Below the pieces are notes generated by a model, which ran no database searches, was not told the DNA's origin, and was given only the letters and a program-made list of their open reading frames with translations. Position numbers and translations under genes: made by a program. 45,204 nt of DNA from JBGPGW01 sp041484095 (GTDB lineage: Bacteria > Pseudomonadota > Alphaproteobacteria > CADEGL01): positions 1-45,204 of the forward strand of contig JBGPGW010000001.1 of assembly GCA_041484095.1 (NCBI GenBank). The letters run 5' to 3'. Below, piece after piece: positions 1-7,230 of the stretch (position 1 is its first letter; each line of letters begins with the position of its first letter).

Positions 1-524
1 ATGATCAGGTCGATCGCGAAGTACTCGATGAAGAACTCCGCGTTGTGCTTCAGCGCCTGCTGGTAAAGCGTGTGCAGCATGGCGTGTCCGGTGCGATCGG
101 CCGCGGCACAGGTGCGCTGCGCCGTGCCCTTGCCGAAATGCGTGGTCATCCCGCCGAAGGCGCGCTGATAGACCTTGCCCTCGGGCGTGCGCGAGAACGG
201 CACGCCGTAGTGCTCGAGCTCGATGACGGCCGGGACCGCCTCGCGCACCATGTATTCGATCGCGTCCTGGTCGCCGAGCCAGTCCGAGCCCTTGACCGTG
301 TCATACATGTGCCAGCGCCAATCGTCCTCGCCCATGTTGGCGAGGGCGGCGCTTATGCCGCCCTGCGCGGCGACGGTGTGACTGCGCGTCGGGAACACTT
401 TCGAGACGCACGCGGTCCGGAGGCCCCGTTCCGCGAGCCCGAACGTCGCGCGAAGCCCGGAGCCGCCCGCGCCAACGACGACGACGTCGTACTCGTGATC
501 AATGACCGTATACGCCTTGGGCAT
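1..524 (-). CDS. sdhA: Succinate dehydrogenase flavoprotein subunit (N-terminal part)
   Basis: Catalytic FAD subunit of respiratory complex II, which oxidises succinate to fumarate at the cytoplasmic face of the inner membrane. The window holds the first 174 residues; the C-terminus lies off the left edge. The N-terminal Rossmann motif VVVGAGGSGLRA (about residues 15-26) is present. The segment TRSHTVAAQGGI places His49 at the position that in this family carries covalent FAD. The motif HFGKGTAQRTCAAADRTGH is also typical. The ATG at 522-524 follows sdhD by 6 nt, and a GGAGG lies within the end of sdhD. Third gene of a sdhC-sdhD-sdhA operon; sdhB would be expected beyond the edge. Identity is very secure. 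Confidence 0.97.
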   Translation of the reverse strand, partial: MPKAYTVIDHEYDVVVVGAGGSGLRATFGLAERGLRTACVSKVFPTRSHTVAAQGGISAALANMGEDDWRWHMYDTVKGSDWLGDQDAIEYMVREAVPAVIELEHYGVPFSRTPEGKVYQRAFGGMTTHFGKGTAQRTCAAADRTGHAMLHTLYQQALKHNAEFFIEYFAIDLI

Positions 525-530
525 GGACTC

Positions 531-926
531 TCAGCCTCCAAACGCGATCTTCAGAACGGCATAAACGGCCGCAAGGCCCAAGCCCAGCGCCGCGAACTTG
601 ACGGCCATGAGCGACGCGACGCGGAGCGCCGGCCGGTGCACATAGTCCTCGATCACGACCTGGAGGCCGAGCTGCGCGTGGTGAAACGCCGCGACGATCA
701 GGAGGATCATGAGGATGGCCGGCAGCGGCCGGCCGAGCCACGCCGCGACATCCTCCTGCGGCGCACCCGTGAGCGCCACCATCGATGCGACGAACCAGAC
801 CGAAAGCGGCACGAGCGCGACGGCCGTCAGGCGTTGCGCCCACCAGTGGGCGGTGCCGTCCTTGGCGGAGCCGAGATGACGGACACGCGCGAGCATGGAA
901 CGCCGCGATCCCGTCTCGAGAGTCAT
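531..926 (-). CDS. sdhD: Succinate dehydrogenase membrane anchor subunit
   Basis: Small hydrophobic anchor of complex II, 131 residues with three predicted membrane segments (about 31-52, 66-87 and 103-127). The segment FHHAQLGLQVVIEDYVH matches the SdhD region whose His ligates haem b and lines the quinone site in this family. The start ATG (924-926) overlaps the sdhC stop in an ATGA arrangement, so translation is probably coupled. A longer reading frame runs upstream, but it only reads sdhC out of frame. Length is normal for alphaproteobacterial SdhD. Confidence 0.93.
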   Translation of the reverse strand: MTLETGSRRSMLARVRHLGSAKDGTAHWWAQRLTAVALVPLSVWFVASMVALTGAPQEDVAAWLGRPLPAILMILLIVAAFHHAQLGLQVVIEDYVHRPALRVASLMAVKFAALGLGLAAVYAVLKIAFGG

Positions 927-1321
927 CACAGCGCCCCCATGATCGCGTAGCCGCACACCCAAGCCACGACCGTCAAGACGACGGCGCCAAGAGCGACCGC
1001 CCGTCCCGTGGCATAGGCGGTTTTCAGCTCGAACCCCCACCCCGCATCCCAACACAGGTGCCGGATGCCGTTGAGGAGATGGAAAAAGAACGCCAATGAC
1101 CAGCCGAACAGGACGAGCCGGCCGAGCCACGAGCCGGTGATCCGCAGGGCGCGTTCGTACTCCGCCTCGCCGCTCACCGCCGCAAAGAGCCAATAGACGA
1201 GCAGAATCGTTCCGGCAGAGAGCGCCACCCCTGCCAGACGATGAAGGATGGAGAGAACCGAAGTCAGCTGGGGGCGATAAATCTGAATGTGGGGTGAGAG
1301 AGGCCGTTCGTGGGAGTTCAT
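926..1321 (-). CDS. sdhC: Succinate dehydrogenase cytochrome b556 subunit
   Basis: Haem-binding membrane anchor of complex II, 131 residues. The N-terminal RPLSPHIQIYRPQLTSVLSI is the SdhC signature. It is followed by ILHRLAGVALSAGT (quinone-site Ser/Arg region) and FHLLNGIRHLCWD, whose His is the family haem ligand. Three membrane segments are visible. I chose the ATG at 1319-1321, where homology starts; 34 further in-frame residues upstream are Arg/Gly-rich and look non-coding. First gene of the sdh operon, so its promoter should lie in 1322-1540. The stop overlaps the sdhD start. Confidence 0.94.
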   Translation of the reverse strand: MNSHERPLSPHIQIYRPQLTSVLSILHRLAGVALSAGTILLVYWLFAAVSGEAEYERALRITGSWLGRLVLFGWSLAFFFHLLNGIRHLCWDAGWGFELKTAYATGRAVALGAVVLTVVAWVCGYAIMGAL

Positions 1322-1546
1322 CCGCCTGATGTCCGCTCTTCCGTTTCGACCGCCGCAGGGAAGGACAGGTCCGCCCGAGCGGTCGGCGATATCGGGCGGT
1401 CGAGGATTATGGCCCGCGACCAAGGCGAGTCAACGCGAGACAGCAGTCTAGCCTTATCCGAACATGCGTATCGCTCTCATCTGCGCATGGTGGACGCGCC
1501 GCTCATGCCGTCCTGGGCACGGCGTGAGCGGGTCCTGCCATTCCGC
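1322..1546. other. Non-coding stretch upstream of sdhC
   Basis: No supported gene. It must contain the sdhC promoter and leader on the minus strand, but I see no convincing -35/-10 pair. Short open frames on both strands have no start signal and no recognisable product. Confidence 0.5.
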
Positions 1547-1607
1547 TGTGAATAATTCTGTGGAAAAATTGTGGATCGAATGTTGGTAATCGCGAGTCTT
1601 ATGCACA
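1547..1607. promoter_or_regulatory. Cluster of DnaA boxes in AT-rich DNA
   Basis: Three 9-mers fit TTWTNCACA exactly: TTATTCACA (minus, 1547-1555), TTTTCCACA (minus, 1559-1567) and TTATGCACA (plus, 1599-1607). A fourth, CGATCCACA (minus, 1570-1578), is one base from the Caulobacter G-box TGATCCACA. The surrounding 1547-1665 is clearly AT-rich for this genome. GANTC (CcrM) sites lie at 1594-1598 and 1630-1634. This could be a replication origin or a DnaA-controlled promoter. No dnaA, hemE or parAB gene is nearby to support an origin. Confidence 0.6.
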
Positions 1608-1624
1608 AGAAAATCGCGTGAATA

Positions 1625-1648
1625 TTGACGATTCTGTTGTGCCGTCAA
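1625..1648. promoter_or_regulatory. TTGACG/CGTCAA dyad, possible promoter
   Basis: Perfect inverted repeat TTGACG-N12-CGTCAA. TTGACG also resembles a -35 box, with AATAAA 17 bp downstream (1648-1653). An alternative weak pair is TTGTGC (1637-1642) and TAATCG (1660-1665), also 17 bp apart. Either would drive plus-strand transcription into the hairpin-rich region that follows. Inference only. Confidence 0.35.
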
Positions 1649-1671
1649 ATAAAACGAAGTAATCGTGACAG

Positions 1672-2585
1672 TACGCGACAGCGCCGGTGCAAGCGGACAT
1701 GACGCGCCATTCGAGGACTTCGTCCGAGACGGCGCCCGTGGCCGCCAACCCGGGAATGGGTTTCGGCCCATCAAGGGCCGATCGTCATTCGATGACGCGG
1801 TCCGTCCGTGGCAACGCGGATGGGTCGTGGGCCGGGCGGCTCGGTATCTGACGCGATGTGGGTTCTTTTGCGGCATCGGCATCGGAGTCCTCGTGATTTC
1901 GTATCGGTGTCGCGAATTGGTCCGCGCCCTTTGGGGCGTTGGCCGACGGGACCCGGCGGCTGGTCGTTCTCGTAGCGCGCAGCCGTTCGGTTCCGGTCCG
2001 TGCGACCCTGCGCGACGATGTGCCGTTTTCTTCGGAAGCGCATGTCACGCGCAACGGACTGCCGGCTCGTCCGGCGGGTTCGGGGGTGGCCATCCATCGT
2101 TCCGCGAGAACGATGGATGAAGACCGGAGCACAGGGGTCGGGGTCGTGTCTCCTTTTTCGGAAGGAGAACGCGATCACGGCGGCAGCGGCCCTCCTCCGC
2201 GGGAACGCTGCGCCCTGGTCGGCGGCGTCGGGACGATCGGGCGTCCGACCTGGTGGGTCGGGTCCGTGTGCTTGGTCTGCGCCTTCGGGTGCGGGCCGGC
2301 ATGAGCGGCACTCCTGCTCGGGGGATGTGCCGCACCGGAGCCGAGCGCCGACGCGGCCGGAGATCGCTCGGTCTTGCCACTGGGATACGGGATCGTGTCG
2401 GGTTCCGATTCGCTCGGAGGGGCCGCCTCGAAAGAGGCTCGGCCGACTGCGGCACCCTGTTCTAGCAAGGGACCTGGTGCCGATCAGATGGCAGACGCCC
2501 CGCCGCTGTTGCGACACGGAGCCCTCGCGGCTCCTGAGGCGCCGGGTGCCGGCTTCGCCGCCCATGCACCCGGCGCCTTTTCATT
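1672..2585 (+). ncRNA. Candidate long structured non-coding RNA
   Basis: About 0.9 kb without a credible gene: open frames here lack ATG/SD or give Arg/Cys/Trp-rich junk. Perfect local stems are dense: 1764-1780 (CGGCCC/GGGCCG), 1783-1797 (CGTCAT/ATGACG, 3-nt loop), 2061-2075, 2091-2119 (11 bp, 7-nt loop), 2149-2168 (7 bp), 2245-2261 (CCGACC/GGTCGG), 2341-2371 (CCGAGCG/CGCTCGG), 2425-2438 (GCCTC-GAAA-GAGGC, a GNRA tetraloop) and 2518-2534 (GGAGCC/GGCTCC). The stretch ends in a 12-bp terminator followed by TTTT, which sets the plus orientation. The AT-rich promoter-like DNA at 1625-1665 suits the 5' end. I looked for RNase P, tmRNA, SRP RNA and cobalamin-riboswitch core motifs and found none. 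The 5' end is a guess, and the whole call is an inference from structure. Confidence 0.45.
2538..2585 (+). terminator. Strong intrinsic terminator
   Basis: Perfect 12-bp stem GGCGCCGGGTGC (2538-2549) with GCACCCGGCGCC (2566-2577), a 16-nt loop, then TTTTCATTT. No T-run follows on the other strand, so it terminates plus-strand transcription. No plus-strand protein gene precedes it. Confidence 0.75.
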
Positions 2586-2644
2586 TATCAAATCAGCGCC
2601 GCGTGGACAACAACATCCTGCGGGGATGACGACAACTTCACACT

Positions 2645-2678
2645 AAATGTTGCCAAGTTGGAAATGTTGCCAAGTTGG
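2645..2678. repeat. 17-bp perfect tandem repeat
   Basis: AAATGTTGCCAAGTTGG occurs twice head to tail (2645-2661 and 2662-2678). Each copy contains the 9-bp palindrome CCAAGTTGG. It lies between the terminator and the end of the lyase gene on the other strand. Function unknown; it could be a two-site operator. Confidence 0.85.
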
Positions 2679-2743
2679 GCGACGCGCAGGCCCAGCGCCG
2701 CATCGCCCGCCCGGCCCTCGCCTGAATGGCCGGCATTTCGAGC

Positions 2744-3622
2744 CTAGGCGTCGGCATCGCCCATCGCCGCGATCGCCCGCGACAAGGCGACGAGACGCTC
2801 GGCCTCTTCGACATGCAGCCGCTCGATCAGGCGGCCGTCGACGACAACCACGCCCTTTCCGGCGGCGCGCGCCGAAGCATGCGCCGCGATGATGCGACGG
2901 GCGAAATCCAGTTCCGATGGCTTGGGCGCGAAGGCTTCGTTCGCGGCCGCAATCGTCTTCGGATGGATCAGCGTCTTGCCATCGAATCCGAGTTCAGCAC
3001 CTTGGCGGCATGAGCCGAGGAAACCCTCATCGTCGGCGAGATCGAGGAACACGCCATCGAGAATGGCGAGGCCGTAGGCGCGTGCCGCGAGAAGACAAAG
3101 ACCAAGGCTGGTGATGACCGGCAGGCGCAGAGGCGTATGGCTCGCCCGCAGATCCTTCGCCAAGTCGGACGTGCCCATGACGAGACATCGAAGCGAGGCA
3201 TGCGCGGCGGCGACGTCGCGAACGTTGAGGACCCCGTACGGCGTCTCGATCATGCACCACAAGGCGAGATCGTCGGGCGCCCCGGCAGCCCGCAATTCGG
3301 CGGCGGCAAGACGGACGGCCTCGGCGCTCTCCACCTTCGGCAGCAGGATCGCGTCCGCGCCTGAGGCGGCCATCGCAGCCAGATCGTCCGCCGCCCATTG
3401 CGTTCCGAGCGCGTTGACCCGCACCACGATTTCGCGGGACCCGTAGCCGCCGGCCCGAACGGCGCGGGCGACTTGATCGCGGGCTGTCCCTTTCGCCTCC
3501 GGCGCGACGGCATCCTCGAGGTCGAAGATCAGAACGTCGGCCGCGAGGGTGCGCGCCTTCTCGATCGCGCGCGCATTCGAGCCCGGCATGTAAAGCGCGC
3601 TGCGGCGCGGACGCACGGTCAT
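2744..3622 (-). CDS. CitE/malyl-CoA-lyase-like HpcH/HpaI aldolase
   Basis: TIM-barrel lyase of the HpcH/HpaI family, CitE branch, 292 residues. The family cleaves or condenses CoA thioesters such as citryl-, malyl- or beta-methylmalyl-CoA using Mg2+. Visible motifs: N-terminal RRSALYMPGSNARAIEKA (R7, CoA/acid-binding start), DLEDAV (35-39), VRVNA with R68, LLPKVESAEAV, MIETPYG with E126 (metal ligand in the family), MGTSDLAKDL with D153, and FDGKTLIHP near the C-terminus. The start ATG at 3620-3622 is where homology begins; the upstream in-frame extension overlaps pdxY on the other strand. It is divergent from pdxY. The exact substrate cannot be read from sequence; malyl-CoA or methylmalyl-CoA lyase is more likely than citrate lyase because no citDF genes are present. 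Confidence 0.85.
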   Translation of the reverse strand: MTVRPRRSALYMPGSNARAIEKARTLAADVLIFDLEDAVAPEAKGTARDQVARAVRAGGYGSREIVVRVNALGTQWAADDLAAMAASGADAILLPKVESAEAVRLAAAELRAAGAPDDLALWCMIETPYGVLNVRDVAAAHASLRCLVMGTSDLAKDLRASHTPLRLPVITSLGLCLLAARAYGLAILDGVFLDLADDEGFLGSCRQGAELGFDGKTLIHPKTIAAANEAFAPKPSELDFARRIIAAHASARAAGKGVVVVDGRLIERLHVEEAERLVALSRAIAAMGDADA

Positions 3623-3736
3623 GAAGCGACTCTGGCCATCGGCGGTGGCGCCCGGCGGACGCACGTGCCGCGCGACTATAAAGGAGGGCAGTGCTGTGGC
3701 AAGCTCGGCGCCCGCTCCGGCCACGCACTCGAATCG

Positions 3737-4579
3737 ATGAATATCCTCTCGATCCAGTCCTCCGTCGTCTTCGGTCATGTCGGCAATTCCGCCGCCGTCT
3801 TTCCGCTTCAGCGGCTTGGATTCGAGGTCTGGCCGATCAATACGGTGACCCTGTCGAATCATCCCGCGCACGGTACGTTTCGGGGCTGCACGAACGAGTC
3901 ACACGACATCAACGAGCTGGTTCGCGGCCTCGGCGAACGAGGCGTGCTCCGGGACTGTGCGGCGGTGCTCTCCGGCTATCTCGGCTCGGCCGCGAATGGC
4001 GGCGCCGTCCTCGACGCCGTCCGCGCCGTCAAAGCCGCCAATCCGCAGGCGATCTATTGCTGCGATCCCGTCATGGGTGAAAGCGGGCGCGGCTATTACG
4101 TCGCTGCCGGAATCCCCGCGTTCTTCGCGGAACAGGCCCTGCCGCTGGCCGACATCCTTTTGCCGAACCGCTTCGAGATCGAAGTCCTGGCCGATCGCCC
4201 CTGCCCCGATCTCGCATCGAGCGCGGACGCCGCCGAATCGCTTCTCGCGAGGGGGCCGAGGCTTGTCGTCGTCACGGGACTTCCGATGGGCGAACGCCGA
4301 ATCGCCGCCGTGGCCGTGGACAGGGCGGGCGCCTGGGTCGTGGATGCGCCGCGTCTCGAGCTTTCCGCGCACGGCGCCGGCGATACCTTCGCCGCGCTGT
4401 TCCTCGGACATTATCTCAGGCGCCGATCGCCCGGGGTCGCGCTTGCCCGCGCCATGTCCGCGCAGCACGCGATCATGCGCGCGAGCGCAAGGCGGGGCGG
4501 CGCCGAGCTCCAGATCATCGCCGCCCAAGACGCGTTCGCCCGCCCCAAGACCCTGTTCAAAGCAAAACGACTGCGCTAG
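3737..4579 (+). CDS. pdxY: Pyridoxal kinase
   Basis: Ribokinase-fold kinase that phosphorylates pyridoxal to PLP in B6 salvage, 280 residues, the usual PdxY length. The N-terminal MNILSIQSSVVFGHVGNSAA is characteristic. It is followed by LSGYLGSAANG, CCDPVMGESGRGYYV, ADILLPNRFEIEVLA and the anion-hole/catalytic segment HGAGDTFAALFLGH, with the catalytic Asp of the family in GAGD. The start ATG at 3737 follows about 110 bp shared with the divergent lyase gene. It precedes the LysE-type exporter by about 70 bp, so the two may be cotranscribed. Confidence 0.93.
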   Translation: MNILSIQSSVVFGHVGNSAAVFPLQRLGFEVWPINTVTLSNHPAHGTFRGCTNESHDINELVRGLGERGVLRDCAAVLSGYLGSAANGGAVLDAVRAVKAANPQAIYCCDPVMGESGRGYYVAAGIPAFFAEQALPLADILLPNRFEIEVLADRPCPDLASSADAAESLLARGPRLVVVTGLPMGERRIAAVAVDRAGAWVVDAPRLELSAHGAGDTFAALFLGHYLRRRSPGVALARAMSAQHAIMRASARRGGAELQIIAAQDAFARPKTLFKAKRLR

Positions 4580-4651
4580 AGAAAGTGCCAAGCGCGACGG
4601 GCGGGTGACAAACTTGCCTCGACCGTTCGGAACAGTGGCGAACGGACGGAC

Positions 4652-5299
4652 ATGATCAGTTCTCTCTTCGGGACCGGAATCATCATCGGATTCGCCATCG
4701 CCGCTCCCGTCGGACCGGTCGGCGTTCTCTGCGCGCAGCGCACCATCACACGCGGCCCCGTCGCGGGCCTCGTATCGGGTTTAGGGGCCGCCATCGCGGA
4801 TTCGATCTTCGGCATGATCGCCGCCTTTGGCCTCTCGATCGTCGCCGAATGGATTTTTGAACACCAAATTTGGGTTCGCCTTGTCGGCGGAATCTTCCTG
4901 CTCGTGCTGGGCGTGCGCATCCTGAGAAAACGACCGCCCCATCCGGCCGCAAGCGCGCCCGTCAACGACGACGCGGTCAAGCACTTCGTGTCCACCTTCG
5001 TGCTCACGATCACGAATCCCATCACCATCCTGTCGCTTGCAGGCATCTTCGCGGCCTTCGGCGTCGTCGAACGCATCGCCACCCTCGCGCAGGGATGGAT
5101 TCTCGTCGCGGGCGTCTTGGTGGGATCGTCGCTGTGGTGGCTGCTGATCGCGCTGGTGGCCGGGCTGTTTCGCCGCTGGATCAGCCACGAGGGCATGCGC
5201 TACGTCAGCATGACCTCGGCCGGCATCATGCTGGCCTTCGGCATCTATGCGCTCGGCAGCGTCATTCCGGCGATCGGTGGCTTGTTGAGCGGGATGTGA
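4652..5299 (+). CDS. LysE/RhtB-family amino-acid exporter
   Basis: Inner-membrane efflux protein of 215 residues with about six hydrophobic segments. The N-terminal IIGFAIAAPVGPVGVLCAQRTITRG is the hallmark LysE/RhtB segment, followed by GLVSGLGAAIADSIFG. The mid-protein LTITNPITILSLAGIFAAFG is the second conserved block, containing the NP motif. The substrate (amino acid or derivative) cannot be told. It sits on the plus strand after pdxY and convergent with asd. Confidence 0.85.
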   Translation: MISSLFGTGIIIGFAIAAPVGPVGVLCAQRTITRGPVAGLVSGLGAAIADSIFGMIAAFGLSIVAEWIFEHQIWVRLVGGIFLLVLGVRILRKRPPHPAASAPVNDDAVKHFVSTFVLTITNPITILSLAGIFAAFGVVERIATLAQGWILVAGVLVGSSLWWLLIALVAGLFRRWISHEGMRYVSMTSAGIMLAFGIYALGSVIPAIGGLLSGM

Positions 5300-5311
5300 C
5301 CCGCGCGCGGG
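5300..5311. repeat. 12-bp GC palindrome between convergent genes
   Basis: CCCGCGCGCGGG is a perfect palindrome in the 18-bp gap between the exporter stop and the asd stop. It may slow or end transcription from both sides, but there is no T-run, so it is not a classical terminator. Confidence 0.4.
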
Positions 5312-5317
5312 CCGCGC

Positions 5318-6343
5318 TCAGGCGGCCTTGCGCATGTACGACTTGTCGAGAACTTCGGCGATTTGGACCGCGTTCAGCGCCGCGCCCTTGCGGAGATTGT
5401 CCGACACCACCCACAACGAGAGACCGTTCTCGACCGTCGGATCGGTCCGGATGCGGCTGACATAGACAGCGTCTTCGCCCGCCGCTTCGGCCGGCGTCAC
5501 GTAGCCTTCGTCGACGCGCAGATCGATGACCGTGATTCCCGGCGCGCGCTTGAGCGCCGCGCGCGCTTCCTCGACAGAAATCGGCTTTTCGAACTCGATG
5601 TTCACGGCCTCGGCATGGCTGATGAACACAGGGACGCGCACGCAGGTGGCGCTGATCTTGATCGAGGGGTCGAGAATTTTCTTTGTCTCCGCCACCATCT
5701 TCCATTCTTCCTTGGTCGAGCCGTCGTCCATGAAGACGTCGATGTGCGGAATGACGTTGAACGCGATCTGCTTCGTGAACAGCTCCCTCTTGATCGGATC
5801 GTTCACGTAGACCGAACGCGTCTGATTGAACAGCTCGTCCATCGCCTCGCGCCCGGCGCCCGAGACGGATTGGTAGGTCGCGACGACGACGCGCTTGATT
5901 CGTGCGATGTCGTGGAGCGGCTTCAGCGCCACGACCATCTGGATCGTCGAACAATTGGGGTTCGCGATGATGTTGCGCTTGCGGTAGCCCGCGATGGCGC
6001 CCGGATTCACTTCGGGCACCACCAGCGGCACGTCGGGGTCCATGCGGAACTGCGAGGTGTTGTCGATCACGATGCAACCGGCAGCGCCCGCCCGCGGCGC
6101 ATGGACGGCGGACACCTTGGCGCCCGGCGAGAACAACGCGATATCGGTGCCGGCGAAGTCGTAGCGATCGAGCGCCTCGACCTTGAGTTCCTTGTCTTCG
6201 CCAAAGGACACGCTGCGCCCGGCCGAATTGGCCGAGGCCAACGCCACGACCTCATCCGCCGGGAAATTGCGCTCGGAGAGGGTCTTCAACATCTCCTGCC
6301 CGACAGCGCCCGTCGCTCCCACGACCGCGACCTTGTAACCCAT
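5318..6343 (-). CDS. asd: Aspartate-semialdehyde dehydrogenase
   Basis: NADPH-dependent reduction of aspartyl phosphate to aspartate semialdehyde, the branch point to lysine/DAP, threonine and methionine. 341 residues. Motifs: GYKVAVVGATGAVGQEML (nucleotide-binding N-terminus), NTSQFRM, NPNCSTIQMV with catalytic Cys131, TYQSVSGAGREAM with substrate-contacting Gln158, and RVPVFISHAEAVN with the catalytic base His243. The ATG at 6341-6343 begins the Rossmann strand; 49 upstream in-frame residues are not homologous. In many alphaproteobacteria asd follows leuB directly; here about 4 kb of accessory DNA lies between them. Confidence 0.97.
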   Translation of the reverse strand: MGYKVAVVGATGAVGQEMLKTLSERNFPADEVVALASANSAGRSVSFGEDKELKVEALDRYDFAGTDIALFSPGAKVSAVHAPRAGAAGCIVIDNTSQFRMDPDVPLVVPEVNPGAIAGYRKRNIIANPNCSTIQMVVALKPLHDIARIKRVVVATYQSVSGAGREAMDELFNQTRSVYVNDPIKRELFTKQIAFNVIPHIDVFMDDGSTKEEWKMVAETKKILDPSIKISATCVRVPVFISHAEAVNIEFEKPISVEEARAALKRAPGITVIDLRVDEGYVTPAEAAGEDAVYVSRIRTDPTVENGLSLWVVSDNLRKGAALNAVQIAEVLDKSYMRKAA

Positions 6344-6471
6344 GACCAACCGTCCCGCGTTTGACCGCCTGCGTTTCCAGTGTGAGATATGCAGCGCGGT
6401 ACCGTTTTGCAAGCGCCGCTTGCGAGAACGGCCTTGCTTAGGGACACTCAGCCCGAAGAAATCCTTAATCG

Positions 6472-7227
6472 ATGGCGACCAGAGAGACATACACCAATCG
6501 CATATCGCCCCCGTGCCCGGCCTGCGGCGGGCCGGCCGGCGCGCCTTATGGTGCCCACAAGGACTGGACCCTCCCCGAATGCAGCCGGTGCGGCCTGATC
6601 TATCTCGACCCCATGCCTGGCCCGGCTTTGATCGACTACATGTATTCCGACGCCTACGAGGACGCGACGACGAGCTATTTCGCGAAGGCCGGCAAAAAGC
6701 TTCGCCACGCGCGACGGGTCATGGCGCTGCTCGTGCGGGCGGTTCCCGGCGGACGGTTCCTCGACATCGGCTGCAATGGCGGCTTCATGGTCGAAGCGGC
6801 AAGGGAGAGGGGCTTCGAGGCCTACGGGGCCGATCCCGACCCCGTCTCGATCCGCTATGCCAGCGAGCATTTTCCCCTCGGGCGATTCGCCGCCGGCACG
6901 ATTGAAACCTTCGCGCCCGAAACACTGCGATTCGATTTGATCCAATGCTCGGAAGTCATCGAACACGTGCCGGACGCCGACCGTTTCATGGGCGCGATCG
7001 TCGAGCGTCTGAAGCCAGGCGGTCACGTCTATATCACGACGCCCGACATCGGCCACTGGCGGCGGCCGCGCAACCTCGTCGACTGGGACGGCTTCGCGCC
7101 GCCGGCCCATTGCCTCTATTTCCGCCCGGCGAGTCTCAGGGCCTTGGCCGAGCGCCACGGCCTCAGCGCCATAGAGACACGCTTCGCGTGGAAACCGGGA
7201 ATCAAGATGCTCCTCATACGGCCATAA
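6472..7227 (+). CDS. Class I SAM methyltransferase with N-terminal zinc knuckle
   Basis: 251 residues. The N-terminal region has paired cysteines CPAC (C15, C18) and CSRC (C37, C40), likely a zinc ribbon. A Rossmann-type methyltransferase domain follows: motif I FLDIGCNGGFM (96-106), an acidic loop GADPDP, motif IV-like FDLIQCSEVIEHV and LKPGGHVYITTPD. This arrangement is typical of Methyltransf_23-type proteins found with polysaccharide or glycan genes. The substrate is unknown. It is 3 bp upstream of the exported protein gene on the same strand, so the two are probably cotranscribed and functionally linked. Part of the accessory patch between asd and leuB. Confidence 0.8.
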   Translation: MATRETYTNRISPPCPACGGPAGAPYGAHKDWTLPECSRCGLIYLDPMPGPALIDYMYSDAYEDATTSYFAKAGKKLRHARRVMALLVRAVPGGRFLDIGCNGGFMVEAARERGFEAYGADPDPVSIRYASEHFPLGRFAAGTIETFAPETLRFDLIQCSEVIEHVPDADRFMGAIVERLKPGGHVYITTPDIGHWRRPRNLVDWDGFAPPAHCLYFRPASLRALAERHGLSAIETRFAWKPGIKMLLIRP

Positions 7228-7230
7228 GCC

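Noticed and set aside
2360..2400. GCCACTGGGATACGGG resembling part of a cobalamin riboswitch
   Set aside because: The B12-box core (GCTGCC...GCAACTG) is missing, and no B12-related gene follows.
1785..2468. Minus-strand open frame, Pro/Ala/Ser-rich, broken by one stop at 2175
   Set aside because: It has no ATG (only TTG after a stop), no SD, and mixed third-position use. The hairpins and plus-strand terminator fit an RNA better than a decayed gene.
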